Shown here piece after piece: positions 11,837 through 26,800 of a DNA stretch of 64,000 nucleotides. A model generated the notes under the pieces. The model was not told the origin of the DNA and did not search any database. It saw only the letters and a list, made by a program, of their open reading frames with translations. Source of the stretch: Cardiocondyla obscurior (Eukaryota > Arthropoda > Insecta > Hymenoptera > Formicidae); contig NC_091868.1 in NCBI RefSeq assembly GCF_019399895.1, forward strand, positions 2,590,499-2,654,498. Direction: 5' to 3'. Both the position numbers and the translations under genes were made by a program. Position 1 is the first letter of the stretch; every line of letters begins with the position of its first letter.

Positions 11837-14800
11837 CTGAACAGATAAGGAGATACTTTGTCACTCGCGTAAGAGATCCAGCCCGTTCGCAGACAGCAAT
11901 ATCTAAGGTAAAATAATTTTTTCTTTTTCCTAGCTGCAAGTTTTATGTGCGGGAACCTGTAAATCTTTATATACAAAGTCGAAGAGAGAAAAAAAAATAA
12001 TAAAATAAAATAAGATGCACGAGAAGCTCGTTGGCGACTAGATAATGGCATATTTTATTCGTGCCGGATGTCTGCGCTTCGTCGCAGGATGATCTCGATG
12101 TTTCTCGGGCGCAAAAAAAAAAATTCCGCGGACAAGCCGTGCGATGACGGAATATAAACGGGTCCAATAATAGCGTTCGCGCGAATGCATCGAAAACACA
12201 TCGCCGTAACGCGATTGCATCAGTCACGTTGCATCCGCTCGCTGGCGGGTGCTGCCTAGATTGCGTAAACTGACGGGATCCACCCTTTTCATCGTGCGCG
12301 GAACGTTATTTCGATAAATACGCGGCCCCGTCGAGATGCACTTTGCGTCTCGCTGCGTCAAGTGCACTTCGTTGAACAAGACGGATGCGATTCGGGATCA
12401 AAAGTAAATGCAAAATTCGCAAAATTACGAAAAAGCGAAATTAATCGAGGCAGAATACACGTCAGAAGTAAAACATTTCATATTAACACAAATAAGGTTT
12501 CTTCTCTTACACAATTAAATTTTTGTTCTTAAACTGATTAAAAAAAAAGAAAAAAAAATTAATAATTAAATTAATTAGCTTTAAATCTCCAGTTACGAAA
12601 CTTGACTCGCACGAGCAAGCGGAATCTCGCTAATCGCAGGTAGAAAGAAAACAAGATTGGCAGTTCAAATCAAATCACTATCGTCAAATCAAATTAATTT
12701 AATAGGATTTCGATATCCCGATCAATAAAATCACACCTCGCGAATTGCCGAAGGTACTTTCCCATCCTTCCACCGCATTAGACGTGCACGTATCGTCAAA
12801 GTAATATTTATTTCGCTTACGCGAAGCTAAATTAACCAAGCGGACCGAGGCGCTTCTTGGACTGCAATATTAATAAAACTGATACGAACAAAGGGAAAGA
12901 AGCTCGGGACAGGGTCGAGCGAATGCAGGAAGCGGTACGAGAAGCGACAAGGAAGAGGACGAGAGGAAATTGCTGAAAGGAGGTCGTTGTATATAGCATA
13001 GTGCCGAGCGAAATTGGAACGGCTAAAGGAAAAGAAAATTGAACGAAGCCGCCCTGAAACAAATGCACTTTAGCACGCTTTGAAGTTGGTCTCCATAAAC
13101 CGCGACGCTTTCATCGTAATTGTAAAGTAAACGATTGTAGATCGCGTGCTCGTACGAAAAACCTATCGAAGATATTATCTGCGCGAGCGGCACAAAAGCT
13201 ACGTGACGAAACGAAACGTTCGACGTCGCGGCGAGTCTCATTGCAAAAGTTCAAGCCACCTTATCTGGTACGTCTGCCTACGTACGCAAGGGACTCACAA
13301 TAGACAATACAAATTGCGCGGACGAACCTTGGTGCGCGTCCAACTTCTGTAGAAGGAAAAAAAAAAATATATATACGCGAGCTCGCGGGCGGGATTCGCG
13401 GTTTTGCGTCACGAAATAAAGCGGCTGGCTATAAAGTCAAGCTGTGAAAAAAGAAACTCGAATTAAAAGCAATTAAGCTTCATCGTTTCTAGTCGACGTT
13501 CGGAGATTGTCGTAAGAGAGATCTCGAAAGAGGTATCCGTGATTATTGCGACGCAAATCGCACTTCGAAGTGAAACGTTCCGTGTCCCGTGCGCGATCGG
13601 CCAGCATGAAAAATTGTTCGCTCCCACGCGAAATTCCGGGCCGGGAGCAATATGTAAGAAGCTCCGGAGCACAGGGTCAAGGTTGGGCGCGCACCAGCGT
13701 CAGGTGCAACGGCGGGCTTTAATCGATACTACGTCGTCGTCGTCATTGTGTCGTCGTCGGCGACGCAGTCGTCCCCGTTCAGTAAATATTAAGGGTTCCG
13801 CGGAGGTGTACGAAATTTTAGACGGCTAATCAATCACAAATCTCTGCGAAATTCATCGCAATTAATTCTCTCGTTAATTATTCATATCGTTAATTATTAT
13901 TATTATTTTTTTTAATAAAGGCAAAATAATAAGCAAGACTAAAATCGCGTGCTGCGACCGCAGATTCTTTACTTCCGTTCGCCGACGATTAAATGGAATT
14001 AAATGGACTTAACGTGTCGAAAGGAGCTCGCTTTCGCGTGACACAGAGAGATAAATGGCTAATTTCGTCGGTACTATTATCGGGACGAGCTCGAGAGCGG
14101 AGCGTTCAATTGATCTTGCCGCTCTCCGCGAAAAGTAGGTACGTGAGCCGGGCTTACATCATAATAGTGCTACAACGTAACAAAGGCGGTTACTGTAGAT
14201 CATCCGGTCGAGCGTGGCGGCGGTGATATCTCTCGCGCTTAAATTAACCCTCATTCAACCGAAACGCTGTGCCCACGGATGGATATCAGCTGCTCGCCAC
14301 TCGTCGCGAAGTTTTTTTACGCTAACGGCGTGACGGCCAGGCTATTTCAGGCGGGCAGATCGCACGAGAGACTCGGGGAACGATGCTCCTTGCTCTTTTC
14401 GATTTCTAATTCGACGATCCTAACGGGAGCGTAAACAAAATTACTGATTGCGAGACTAATTATGAGACTGATGTATCGCGAAAAAAAAAAAGGAAAAAAA
14501 AGAAAAAAAAAAATGACGGGACAATTGACTCGAGTGTCCGCCGCACGCGCAACGACGATACGCAATATCAATCACGCTCCAGCGGCCAATTCAACCAATT
14601 AAGGATCGGTTATGCGGAACCGGAAAGAGGACGAGCCCCAAGATCGCGCGCGCGTTCCACGGCGGTGACCTTGAGAGAGCCGCGGCGGCTTCTCGCGGGG
14701 AGGAGAGCCTCCCACGAGATCGATAACGCGTGACAGCGCGCGGTCGGCGGCGATATATACATACGTACGTATTCGCACTGGAGAGGGGGGAGAGAAGGGG

Positions 14801-17800
14801 GGTTCGACACAACGATGCGGCTTACCTCGGTACGGCGCGGCGCGGCGCAGCGTCCGTCGGATCCTGTCCGAAATCTGCCGCCATCTTGGCCCGTGAGGCG
14901 GTCTCGGGACGGCGCGGCGCGGCGCGGCGCGCTACGCTCCTTCCGCTGGACGGATCCATTCGCGCGACCTTGCCGATTTTTCTCGACCGAGCGGAGATCC
15001 TCACAGCATCACAAAATCGCGACGCTACCTCGGCCGCGGGCACTACGCGCTCTCCTCGCGATTCGCCGACGCCCACGCGTCGCCGCTGGACGACTTCCCG
15101 GTTGTTCCGCGAGGTATCCCCGCGTCGCGGCACTCCGGCGGCCGTAAGCCCGTTCAAAATGTCCGCTCGCCGGGACGAGCGTCACGCGCACTCGAGCGCG
15201 GCCCGCACCTGCGGAGCCCTGTCGTCGGCGGACTCGGAAGACGCGAGAAACGAAGGCGAGCGCGCTCGCGGACTTGTCCGTCGCGTCGCGCGTCACGCAC
15301 GTCACACCGCGTACGCCGTTCGCGCGGAAAGGAAAGCGGAACGCGTTTTACTCTCGCTGTCGTTGAGGAAGAAGCGCGACGTACGCGGAAAGAGGGACAC
15401 CGGACGCAGCGCGGCGGGCCGCTCTCGTCGGCGCTCCACCTCGAGAACCGACCGAGTATCGCGCGCACTTGCGACCGACACGGTTGCGAGTCGTGGCCGC
15501 TTTGACCTTGGCATTGAACTTGTGGGCGCTGGGCGCGGGGCGAGGCGCGCGACGGAAGACCTGCGCTCGCGGAAGGGACTTCGCCGGAGTGGGAAAACGC
15601 AGCTGAGCTGCGGAAACGAGGGCCCGCGGGGGCGAAACGGGCGGGCGAAACGAGAGGCGAGGTGAGCGGAGGCGCGAGGGGCGCGATATTATATAGTGGG
15701 AGGGAGATTGCGTCATCTCGCGCAAGCCTGAACGCCGCGCGTCAATACAGCGCGGCGAGACTCGCCTGCCTGGCCCTTACGGACTAACCTTCCCGCCGCG
15801 CGCGCACATATGCACGTACGTCACGTACTTATACTCGAATACGCACACAGCTTCACCCAATTATCCGTATCGAATACGCTCCCCCGACAAGCGAGTTGTA
15901 ATTTCGGACTAATGCGTAAACAATCCAATTTAAAGTACGTAAGATTCGGTCGCGCGACATCTGCATCTGTTAATTACACCTTCGTCATCGTACTCCACTA
16001 TAATTAATTTTAATTTTAATTTTTTTTTATTTTTTTTTTTTATTTTTTTACTCGTCACTCCTCGTTGTGCGCGAAACGGAATTTATTCGGCCGACGCGAT
16101 CGCAAGCTTCCTCGTACCCCCCGTATTTGTAAGAGCAATTTCGCAAACTAATCACGTAGACTCTTCTTTATCACCTACGCGAATCCACATGTTTACTTTA
16201 CCAAATGGCACAATTTGAATTCGGAACGTGAAAGGCGCAAAGCTGATTTTCCGTCTCTCTTCGAGAGCCCCTGTTACGTCAGTTCCACGAGAACTGGGTC
16301 GATCTAGGAAATGTATTTTGCGCGACTGAAAATTGCGGGGACGGGTGGGCTTGATTCATAAAAACGGTGGAGTTTCGCCCTGGAGCTGCCGAAACGGTCG
16401 CATTAAGACCGAGCCGTAAGCGGAATGGAAACACTTTCGCGAGACACGGCGACCCGGCAAACGGCAGATTATATCTTTCTGTTAAAGTGAGGCATCGTGG
16501 CCCTTAGTTCGGGCCAACTTCGCCAATCGCTGCAGCCGCATCAGTAATCCAGAGGCGGAGCCAAGACCGAGCCTCGAAGTCGGACTCGGTCAGCGAGAGT
16601 TTCCATTGGCGAAGTACAGAGACGAGGAAGCATTAATCGCGCTACTCCACGGCGAGACGCAACGTGCTCCGCTGCAGCAAGATGGCCAGGCCGGAAGATA
16701 AATCGCACGTCATCGTGTCTTCGGCATAACCGGTGCGATCGCGAAAAGATGGCGGGTTTGGAAAAAGGGAACGCGCGAGGGAAACGTTTCCGCACACGCA
16801 GGGCATCGGATTAATTCGGGGGATAATCGCGAACCGATAAGAACCACGGTGCAGTCGCAATCGTTCGTTAAATTAAATATCGCGACGTAAAAATAGAATT
16901 TCGAAAGTATCGACTTTTTAATTAAAAATAAAAATTGCGCGTTGATTGCTTGGAAAGTATGATTGGAATAGAAGATTCGTTAAAATTTGCATACGACATA
17001 ATCTTTCTTTTGTTGTAAGACTTATTTTCATGTAGAGTTTTATAAAAATGTACGCCTGAGAAATGAAGATAATATATTGTGTATATTAATTAAATGCATT
17101 ATTTAAATTCCATGTTTAAGCAAGAAATCGGAAGTGCCACTGGCGAAATCTCGAAGACACGCGAGAAAAACCAAAATTATGATATCTTACAGTTGCCAAA
17201 TAATATTTCGAAAGATTATGTCCGCGCATAAACGCCGAACTATAATTTTGCACGTCGAAATTCGAAGCGATAAAGGTCCCACGGGACGTATTTCGATAAT
17301 TAGGAACATATCTAAAAACAATCTGCGCAAAATTCTAAGAATATTAATTACAATAACATATTTTCTTCGCGGAAAGAGATTTAAGATTGATATAAAAATT
17401 GCTTTAAATAAAGCGACCCACGAAAAAACTTCTGTTCTTCATAATTAAACGTCATGAAAGGGTTCTCCTTCGCAATTAGGCGAAAAAAAAATTTTTTCAA
17501 AGCTTTATGCAAACAATACTTTCCATGCAAACGCGTACGTCGTGCACATATGAAATATTCGTGAATAAAATGTCCTTCGGTGCAACACAACCGAGGCAGA
17601 GCGCGCACAAATCATTTCAACGTTCATTACCGCTCATTTTAATGTGACTTTTCGAACGTACCACCTTTGAAATCTTTCAGACACACATCGCGTCCGAAAC
17701 GAGCTTTTGCTTTCAACGCGTTTGAGGGTAATTAAAAATAAAACAGAATCGAAGAAATGATTTTTTTTTCCGCGGTACGAAAAAATACGGAAAACTGATG

Positions 17801-20800
17801 AAATACGATGGTCGTAACTCGCTCGGAAATTACTACTTTCGTGCGCGTCCTGGCATCGAAATGAAGAAGCAATAGTTTTTACGAATATATTTTTCTATCC
17901 CCCTAACAAATCGAATCTTCCAACAATAGTAATTAATTAGCCAATCATTCGGAAAACTCACCCAAGTCCATTGGATACAACCAACTGTTGATGTCCAGGA
18001 TAAGATCCATTTTGAACGATTCCGATTCGCAATGGAGTCTGCTCACTGAAACCCAGAAAAAAAAAATTATTATAAAAAACGCAATGTACAACATAAGATT
18101 TTAAATAATCAACCGTGCAATATTACGGAGTTAATTAATATTGCTATGGAAGAGCCAAGGTAAATTTTTTTTATTTTTGATTATATTTCTCTAATATTAA
18201 AAATATCTATTATCTTCGTATTTATAATTAATAAATTAAACACGTTTCTTTCTCTTTTTTTTTATCACCTCGCGTTATCAACGCACATCAGCTTTTAATA
18301 TTTAATTGAAACGAAGTAGTTGCACTTAATTGTCGGGAGTCGCTTATTGCCATATCGTCGCTTGTTCGAACGATAATAATGCCGAGTCAATTCCGGATTC
18401 GATAATGAAGAATTCTTGCGCGATGCTGCGCTACCAATTAAGATTATGCGCAAGCCAAAAAAAATAATGCGAACTCCGAGAGGCAGTCCGTCATACAATT
18501 ACTGTACACGAGATAAAAGTGTACTTTTGATAATACTTTAAATGCAAAATTATTAATATAAATATGTATATCGTTGCATAAAAAAAGTAAGTACATTACG
18601 TCGTCGATCCTTTGAACGTTTTGTCACGTATGGCAATTTACGTCTTTAATATTTTACCAAGAACTTCCAAAGTTAAATGGTAATAAAAATGGTTGAATGG
18701 TTGAAATATTACTAAGAAAAGATCATTTAATTTTGCCTCTGCTGTCTGGCACTTCTCGTATATTTCTAATCTTTTTTTTTCTTCTTATTTTCAGGTTTAA
18801 ATTTATGGCAAAGAAACTGCACCGCCCGGAGTTCGTAATAAAAATACAATTGTGTTTCAGAGAATTCTCAATGTGTAACGCTAGATTAGATAAGAACATT
18901 GTGTTACACAAGAACAAGAGTACTACATTTACAAATAAAAAGTCGAAGTCGACAAAAGAGAGGGATCTTTCATTCGCGAGCACGCGGCGAGACGGCAAAG
19001 TCTTTTGCGCGTGTCCTCTTAGTTCCGATAACAATCGATCCTTTTACAAGTGTGACGAACAATTGGATGATCGCGAATTACACGCGTCGCGCCTCCGACG
19101 GGCTTATCTCGCCGTGCGTGTGTCCTTGAGATCCGAGGTCTCGCATTCGATATTGATTTCGTCGATGTGTGACACTGCCCGCACCGCGACAATCTAATAT
19201 TGACGTGATATCATTCTCACGCGACACAACTGATCTCGAGGGCCATTATCGGCACCATAGATTAACGTCGATGAACAATGAAAGGAGACGTACATCTATC
19301 TATTAAAACCAGCATCGCAAGCTGGTCCCCGACTCATTACTTTTCACAACGTGACGTAACCTGATTTTTCACTTAAACGCATTGTGACTCGAACCAATCC
19401 TCCCACTACCATTGTCTATTTCGATTAAATTTTTAAAGCGCAAAAAAAAAAAATATTTTTCCTTAGATTATTAAATACAACGAGAGTTTATCCTTATTAG
19501 TGGAATTAAACCTGAAAGCATAATGCTGCCAAGGATTATCGCTTCGCAAGAAATTATTTCAGCAGTCACTCGCACAAATAATTCACTGATTACTCCGCCT
19601 TTCATTCGCGCCGACCGAGAGATTCACAATTTTGGGTTAAAAAAAAAAGAAAAAAAAAAGACAAGAAAATTACCTGCTTGCACCTGCTTTGACCTGTCCC
19701 TCCATATTATTTTCCCGTAATTCCGCCCTCTTGGTCTCCCCCCTTTCTCTCGTTATTTTATTTTTTATTAATTCCACTCTCATATAATACTCCTCCCTTC
19801 ATTAAACTCTTCCTTCCGCCTTCAAAGAATTCACATTTCGCGTAATAGAAAAAACACATAACTTCGGAGCAAGCTGCGACAACACTATGATCTACTCTCG
19901 CTGCTGACGTTGCTCTCAGCTGGCAACCTTTACGAAGGAGGGCAAACCAGCGGCGACGGCGCCGAAGAGAGGAGACAACCAGCAACGGCGACCTTTACGG
20001 TCCATCCGCTGCCGGCGTAAATTTTCCAACGAGCTACCTCCTCTCTCCACGGAAAAGGGCGGCCACCCTCCCTGTGCTCGTACCACCCCTCAGCGAAAGA
20101 GGGGAAAAGGGTGCATCCACCCTCTCGCTAGTGCACCTCAGCTACGTTCTCCATATCTTTCGGGTAAATTCGTATTAATGTTACTCTCTCGCAGCAGAGA
20201 GAACAAAAAAAAAAGAGAGTAAGTTGGATTAATTGTCTACGTTAATTTGCTCCGAATGTTCTTTGCATTAGCACTATAAATAATCAATCTTTTCTCTGTT
20301 TCTCTTAATTATGAATTATACATATAGCAAGGACACCAATTTTCTCTCTTAAATTATCCTTAAGAAAAAATTGATACAATGCACGATTTAAAATAATGAG
20401 TTGTCAGACTTTAAAAAAAAAAAAAAAACTGGCAAAGATATCTTGATAAAATTCATATGTGCTCATTTTCCTAAACTATCTACTATTTCGCTGCACGAAA
20501 ATGATCCATCTGCCATTCTTATTTCTTTAAAAGAAAAGGCAGTGTGTTTGCCTTTACACTGTATTGTCTACAAACTACTCTACCTACTTCGAGACTTTTT
20601 TCTCTTATTCATTTCTCCTTTCATTCTATTTTTTTTTTTTTCTATACAAGTCTCGTTCACAAATAATTATATTACACATTAACTTGATTTTTAAAATTAT
20701 CTACCAAAATAATAAAATAAACGCGTCAATTTTATTTGGAGAATATAAAAATTCTTCCACGTATCAAATATTAAAGATAAATAATCGCACATACTTGATA

Positions 20801-23800
20801 CAATATCTTACAATTCCTTAAGTGTGAGAATTTATAAATAAAGTGACCGCGAAATGGTTAACGCCGTCGCGATGAGTCACCCATTTTATTAACAATTTTT
20901 ATTCTAGATAATCGATCGCAGTTTTAATTTAACATCTCACACCACACCATTCGGTCATTTTCCGATAAAGCGCCCCATGAATTGCATCGAAAATACACGT
21001 ATAGCTGCTATACTTAGGACTATGAGTAGAGTGAATATTCTCACAATGAGTTTGCCCGGGAATTATTCAAGAAAAAGAGATAGATAGAAGGCGAAAGAAA
21101 GATACGTAAAGGAAGTCATTACAGTTTTTTGAAATGAGTACTTTAAAAATGAACATAAAATGTGTTCGGTGCGAAGCACACATCAATTATTACAGCACTC
21201 TCCAGCCGTTTAAATCTTTGATTTGTTACTAAGATTTCTACGAAAGTATATAAATTAAATGTTGACGACAGATCATGAAACGCTTTTAAAGATCACGCTT
21301 GAGAGGATCTAAGAAAAACATATTTGCTTAACTAAGAATTATTTTGTGCGTTGCGAATAGAATCCCCAATGTACTTAATTTTACGCCGAACTATTTTAGG
21401 AAAAATGAATATTCTTGCTTATCAAAGCGTTGCTTGAAAAAAATTCAAGGTTTACTAATCTAAATTTTCAGAATTCTATTTAGAGACATGCCACGTGTGC
21501 ATAAAGATATATTTAAGGACGGTTAAAAATATTTTTACGTTTCAGCGGAAATTTTCTAATTTCCCTTTTAAAATAATCTTCATGTTTAACATAAAAAAAA
21601 AATAAAAAAAAATTAGCCTAAAAGCAGAGAGATGGAATTGAAGAAAGCAACTGATAAAGAAACCCGAAGAAAAGGGAAAATCATATAGAAGAACATAGAC
21701 GACACAACAGATAATTAAACGTTTACTCTCCGCATCGAAGTAAAAATTAAATTTAAGCTGTTAATAAAGAGACAAAGAGGAGGAAGGAATGAACGGGAGG
21801 AGAGGGAGGTCAAGTCAAAGCGAAAAGGGTTGGTGGAAACGGCGAGGGGGTGGCAGGAGGACGATATGCGTAGGCAGGCTTCGACGCGGGGCTTTCCCAA
21901 CTGCGCAATGTCGCTATCCGTTATCGACCGGTTCGCAAGCGCTATAAATACTGGGCACCAGGCTCTCGCCACCCTCTAGCTCCCTTCTCTGTCCCTCGGT
22001 TTACCCTCCACCAACCACCCACGTACGTATTCTCTACAATCTCCCTCTGTTCCCTCCTCCTCTCTCGGCGCCTCGTTCTCTTTCTCTCTCTCTCTCTCTC
22101 AATCAACGAGGGGCGGAAAACCTTGACCTTCAAAAGAGCGTCAGAGGGCGAACATGGCGCTCTTTTCACCCTCTCTCGGTACTCCCCTTCCCATCTGGTT
22201 CCTCCCGCCCACCCATCTTCTCCTCCTGCTGTCCGTTCCGTCTTTTCCACCGTCACTTTCAAACTATGACGACGGTCGAGCTCTTGAGCTCTTTCATCTC
22301 GCTTTTGCAACGGTAATGTTAGAGCGTATAAGCTGGTCCTCCGCTACATCGCTAGCTGTTAGAATGACTCATGTATCGCTATTTCGATTATCTCGCACCG
22401 AGTGCTGTAATAATTTTTCTGATACATTAGACACACCTGAGAGGAACAAGGCACTTTTGATTCTGCCGCTAACTTTGATTGCCATTTCGATAAATATGTA
22501 TCAAATTGATTATATTTTAACTAAAATATCGATTACAGCCCCTCGTTAATACCTCACTTTTCGTTCCGCTAAATATAACTGCTATCTTTCTTTTTTATAA
22601 ATATTTAAATTGTGCATTGAATATCTGCACTCACGCCAAGCTTGCCCACCGATAAAACATAAATATTAATAAATCTTCAAACGAGATATCAATTTAATCG
22701 AATTAATTGTGCCAATTAGGAAGCAAAAATAATTACGGCCTAACCACTCAACAACTTAACTTTCTCTTCCTACTTTTTAAAGTGATTTAAAAAACAAAAA
22801 TGTAGACAATATTGAAGCGAACTTGCTCGATCAAAACAAATTCGAAGGAATAAAAAAAAAAAAAGGGAGAGGATTGTCACACTTAATTACGATAAAATAA
22901 ATTATGCGAAACAGTAAATAGCAACAAATTTTAGAAAATAAGAGATAGAAAGTTGCATATATTTGATTCTAGCTCGACAAACATCCTAGGCTCGACGAAA
23001 TTTGTTTCTCTATACCAGAGACAAAGAGACTGCGAAGCTCTTGACGACCGGTCTTAAAATTCACGATATTTCAAAGCGTTGCGCAATCCTCTCCCTCCTT
23101 CTCGTTAGTCTTCCTCGATTTGTCAGCTGGTCCCAAGGTCAACCGCCCAGAGAACCGATTTCGAACAAGGTGGGATACGCTCTTTCAAATCGCGCCACGT
23201 GCGAGGCAAAAATGTAGCCGAAACGACGCCCGATTGTATCGCACCGTCGCGCTAGATCGATCGAAACGAGCAACGTGATATTCATTATATTTATAATTTC
23301 TCGCGAGCCCCGACGTGGTCGCGTTATTCCCGCTGTGCTGAGAAAAGCGCTTGGAAATTCTCGATATTAAAATGTTTGCAAAATAAAATTACAAAATCGA
23401 AATTACTGACGTTACCGAGCACGGAGATAAAATAACTTTTATCTTTACATTCAGGAATATAAATGAATAAATACTGTTTCTCGTATCGTATCTAGGTTAT
23501 CGTTTTTATCAGAGAAAAAGAAATCAAAGGAAAAGCTACATTCTGACAGCTGAAAAATTATACCAATATGTGCTCGTTATTTATTGTTACCACGTTCGCC
23601 GTTGCGATTTAAAGTAGTCAATAAATATCGGAGGGGGAGGAGGGGAGTCTCCGATTTCTCGTAACGTCAGGTCTGCAGAAGAGACGCGCGATAATTGCAA
23701 TTTAATCAACGGCCTTTCGACGCTCTTCTCGAAACTATTTAAAACGGGCACAGCAGGATTGGTAAGCGGCACGTTCAACGATATTCTGTTATCGACACGC

Positions 23801-26800
23801 ATACCCCTCGCGAGATGAACGAGCCCCGGCCACCTGATTGGCATCCGCAGATATCGCACCACAGAATTTAATCGGCGCGCTCGCAAAGAATTTATGTTCT
23901 ACGAAAAATTTAATCTTGCATTCGATAATCGCGGAACTCTTCATCTTCGTCTGGCAAGACTTGGTTTTCACAATCGTTTTAAACTAAAGACGTGACTTTG
24001 TTTGATGAAGACTCATTATTAGCATCGCGGTACGCGCCGATTCTTTATATCTTAACGACGTGATATTTTAATATCTATTTATAAATGACGATAAAAAAAA
24101 AAAAAATAAAAAATTGTATTGCAAATTTCAGTCAGAATTTCCTATCGAAATAAAAATGTTAACCCACGTTTTCGTGAATAATACGCGAGCGGTCCATAAT
24201 TGATCAATTAATTCCCTTCTCTTTAAAATCAAGCAACACATTTTCACATTTAGTGCCATTCTGTGAAACGATTGCCCCGTCGCAAAAGTAAAAATGCTGC
24301 ATTTTTCGCGTTCAATGTTACGTTGAAGTGAAATAACCATCGCTCACAAGTGCACCGCCACGTCGCGCCGCGTCGGCGGATCGCGTGAATAGATAACCAC
24401 CAGACACGCGTGTGACTCAGAAATGCAAATAAGGAAGAAAACATCATTCTGGGTGCGATTGCCGCGAAGACGGATCGTCGCGCAACGAAAAACGGCGGCC
24501 GAGCGACGTTTCGCCGATAGTCCAGCATTGGTTTCGCGATTCTCAAACTTCAGAGCCATTTTCCACCAATATAGATTATCTTCAATCTCGGTTTAACTTG
24601 CTTTTTATCTTTTTCAATTTCTAAGAACTGGAACGAGATAAAAAAGCAAATTAAACCGAGATTAAAGTTAATCAACGTCGGTAGAAATGGCTCGTGATGA
24701 ACAACGAGTTCTTTCTCACGTGCTTCTTTAAATAAAAATTTAAAACGCTTGTAACTTGGACTTATTACAAAGCACTTATTGCAAAACGTATCGGGCAACG
24801 ATGTGTTTTAATCGGGGAAATTAAATTCTTGGGCGATTCTCAAATAAGTACCCTGAATTAAAAGATATAGTACTTCCTGCCCGACTTATTAAAAGCGGAG
24901 TAGAGACGTTCTCGAGACACGTATCTTACTAACACGCGATTCGATTTGCGGGCGACTTTTTAAGACCATGTCCAATCCGTGTATCGTAATGTTCTATTCG
25001 CATAACTGCGTAGCTCATCTATTCGACGCATTTGACTTAAAAGAACATGGCGTTCTCAGAATTGATGTATCGTTGCAAAAATCGGCCTAGCTCCGTAAAA
25101 ACGTTTGTACTCCTGCTCGCTTATTTTCCATTTGCTTCTATTAATTTTGTGCGAGTTATTTATTGTGGAAGAGAAGTTTCACGAGTATAAATCACCTCCA
25201 GCTTTTGCGTACGCGAATTGCAAAGGCGCCTGAAGAAAAATATGTAGTTTTATTTTTATGTTAGGACGACATTGCAACGATACTTTTCGACTGAAGTCCT
25301 TGCTTAAGAACTAATCGCAATAATTTCTATTCTAAAATGTTCAGTTGCTTTAAGACGCTCTCACCGATGTGGATTAATTTACCTTTTTTTTAATTACGAC
25401 TTTTACAGAAATTATTCATTTCGTTATCAGTGTTTCCAACACTAAAAATAGTTCTTCTTTTTTTTTTCAGTATTTACTTTTTGATATTAAATTGGAGTTT
25501 CAAAAAGAAAATTAGAGAAGAGAGGATGAGAGATAAATGAAGCAGAGATTGAAGTTAATCCACTTCGATGGAAACGGACGCAGGACCTTGTCACAATAGC
25601 GTACACGTATACGTACGTGTTAAATATCGACTGCGACGCCACGCGCGATGCATTGCCAAGTCCATTATAATTCGACACGTTCCATATGAGAGCGCTTTCT
25701 CGCTTTTTCTCACGCATCCCCGACGTTTTCCTCGTGACGAGCGCTCGCAAAATTAATGCGGATTATTCTTCCTCCGTTCGAGCAACGCAGAGCCAGCTAC
25801 AAATGCACCAAGAGACTTTAGTTATAAAACAAAATAAGGCAGGCGACGGTTGCGTCGAAAAACGTAGACGATCGGCATCGATTGCGTGCCTCGTCGAATT
25901 GTAACGTAAATAAGAATTATATAAGATACTCACGGTGCGTCGCGCTCGGCGACGTTCGTCGACAAGAAACTGAGGTGCGTAAATCCGCCTCGGCGATTTT
26001 CCGTCTCGCGATCCGCGTGTCGCACGACGCGCCGGGTCTTTCCTTTTCGCACGCACGCACACACGCACGCGGACGAGAACAAACCGGGAGCGAACGACGG
26101 CGGCGAGCGCCGGGTGAATTCGACTGCCAGGCGCCGCCAGCTCGCGCGCGCAAAATGCTCGCGAAGGAACGGACATCAGGGTGGCCGAGATTCGGTGGTG
26201 AAGAAAAAGCCGCGAAAGGGAACCGCGAACTTGAACGGGCCACTCGAGAAGGAAAAAAAAAAAAAACGGCGGAGAAAAGGAGGAAAGCTCAGTGGCCGGC
26301 TGCTCGAGGAAAAGTTACCGGCTACCGCCTTGGCACTGACAGTGGCCCTCGCGCCTAGCAACACCGAACGCCAAACTGCTGAAGGCAGCCGGGTACTCTC
26401 CCTCCTGCCCCCCTTCCGACCCCCCCGCCCGACCCCTTCCGTCCTCCGTGCTGATCAGCGAGCGACCTCCACTCCATTGCGCGCACGCTCTATCTCTCTC
26501 TGTTCCGCGGTATCGGTAAACTTCACCTCCCTGCCTGGTCCACCGCTAAATACTCCGGCGAATTTTGGCGTCTACTCGGCCCACTCTCTCGCCGCGGCCA
26601 GCCACGCGCACTTCTCGTCTACTCGCGAATGCGTTCCCGGCTTGCGTTACGTTCCCTGCGTTTCGCAACCGCGTACCTATCGGTTAGTTTTTCCTCGCCG
26701 AATCGCGCGTTACCTCGACACTGACCAAGTCGGCCTCGACCGCGGCACCGGCACCGCGCGCGCGAAACTCGCGGCCGCGCGCGCCGATTGGTCAGCGAGC

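Noticed and set aside
14730..15665. 311-codon ORF in the 14.6-15.8 kb island
   Set aside because: Several overlapping frames on both strands are open in this CpG-rich block, and the protein is R/A/S-rich without motifs. This is a composition effect.
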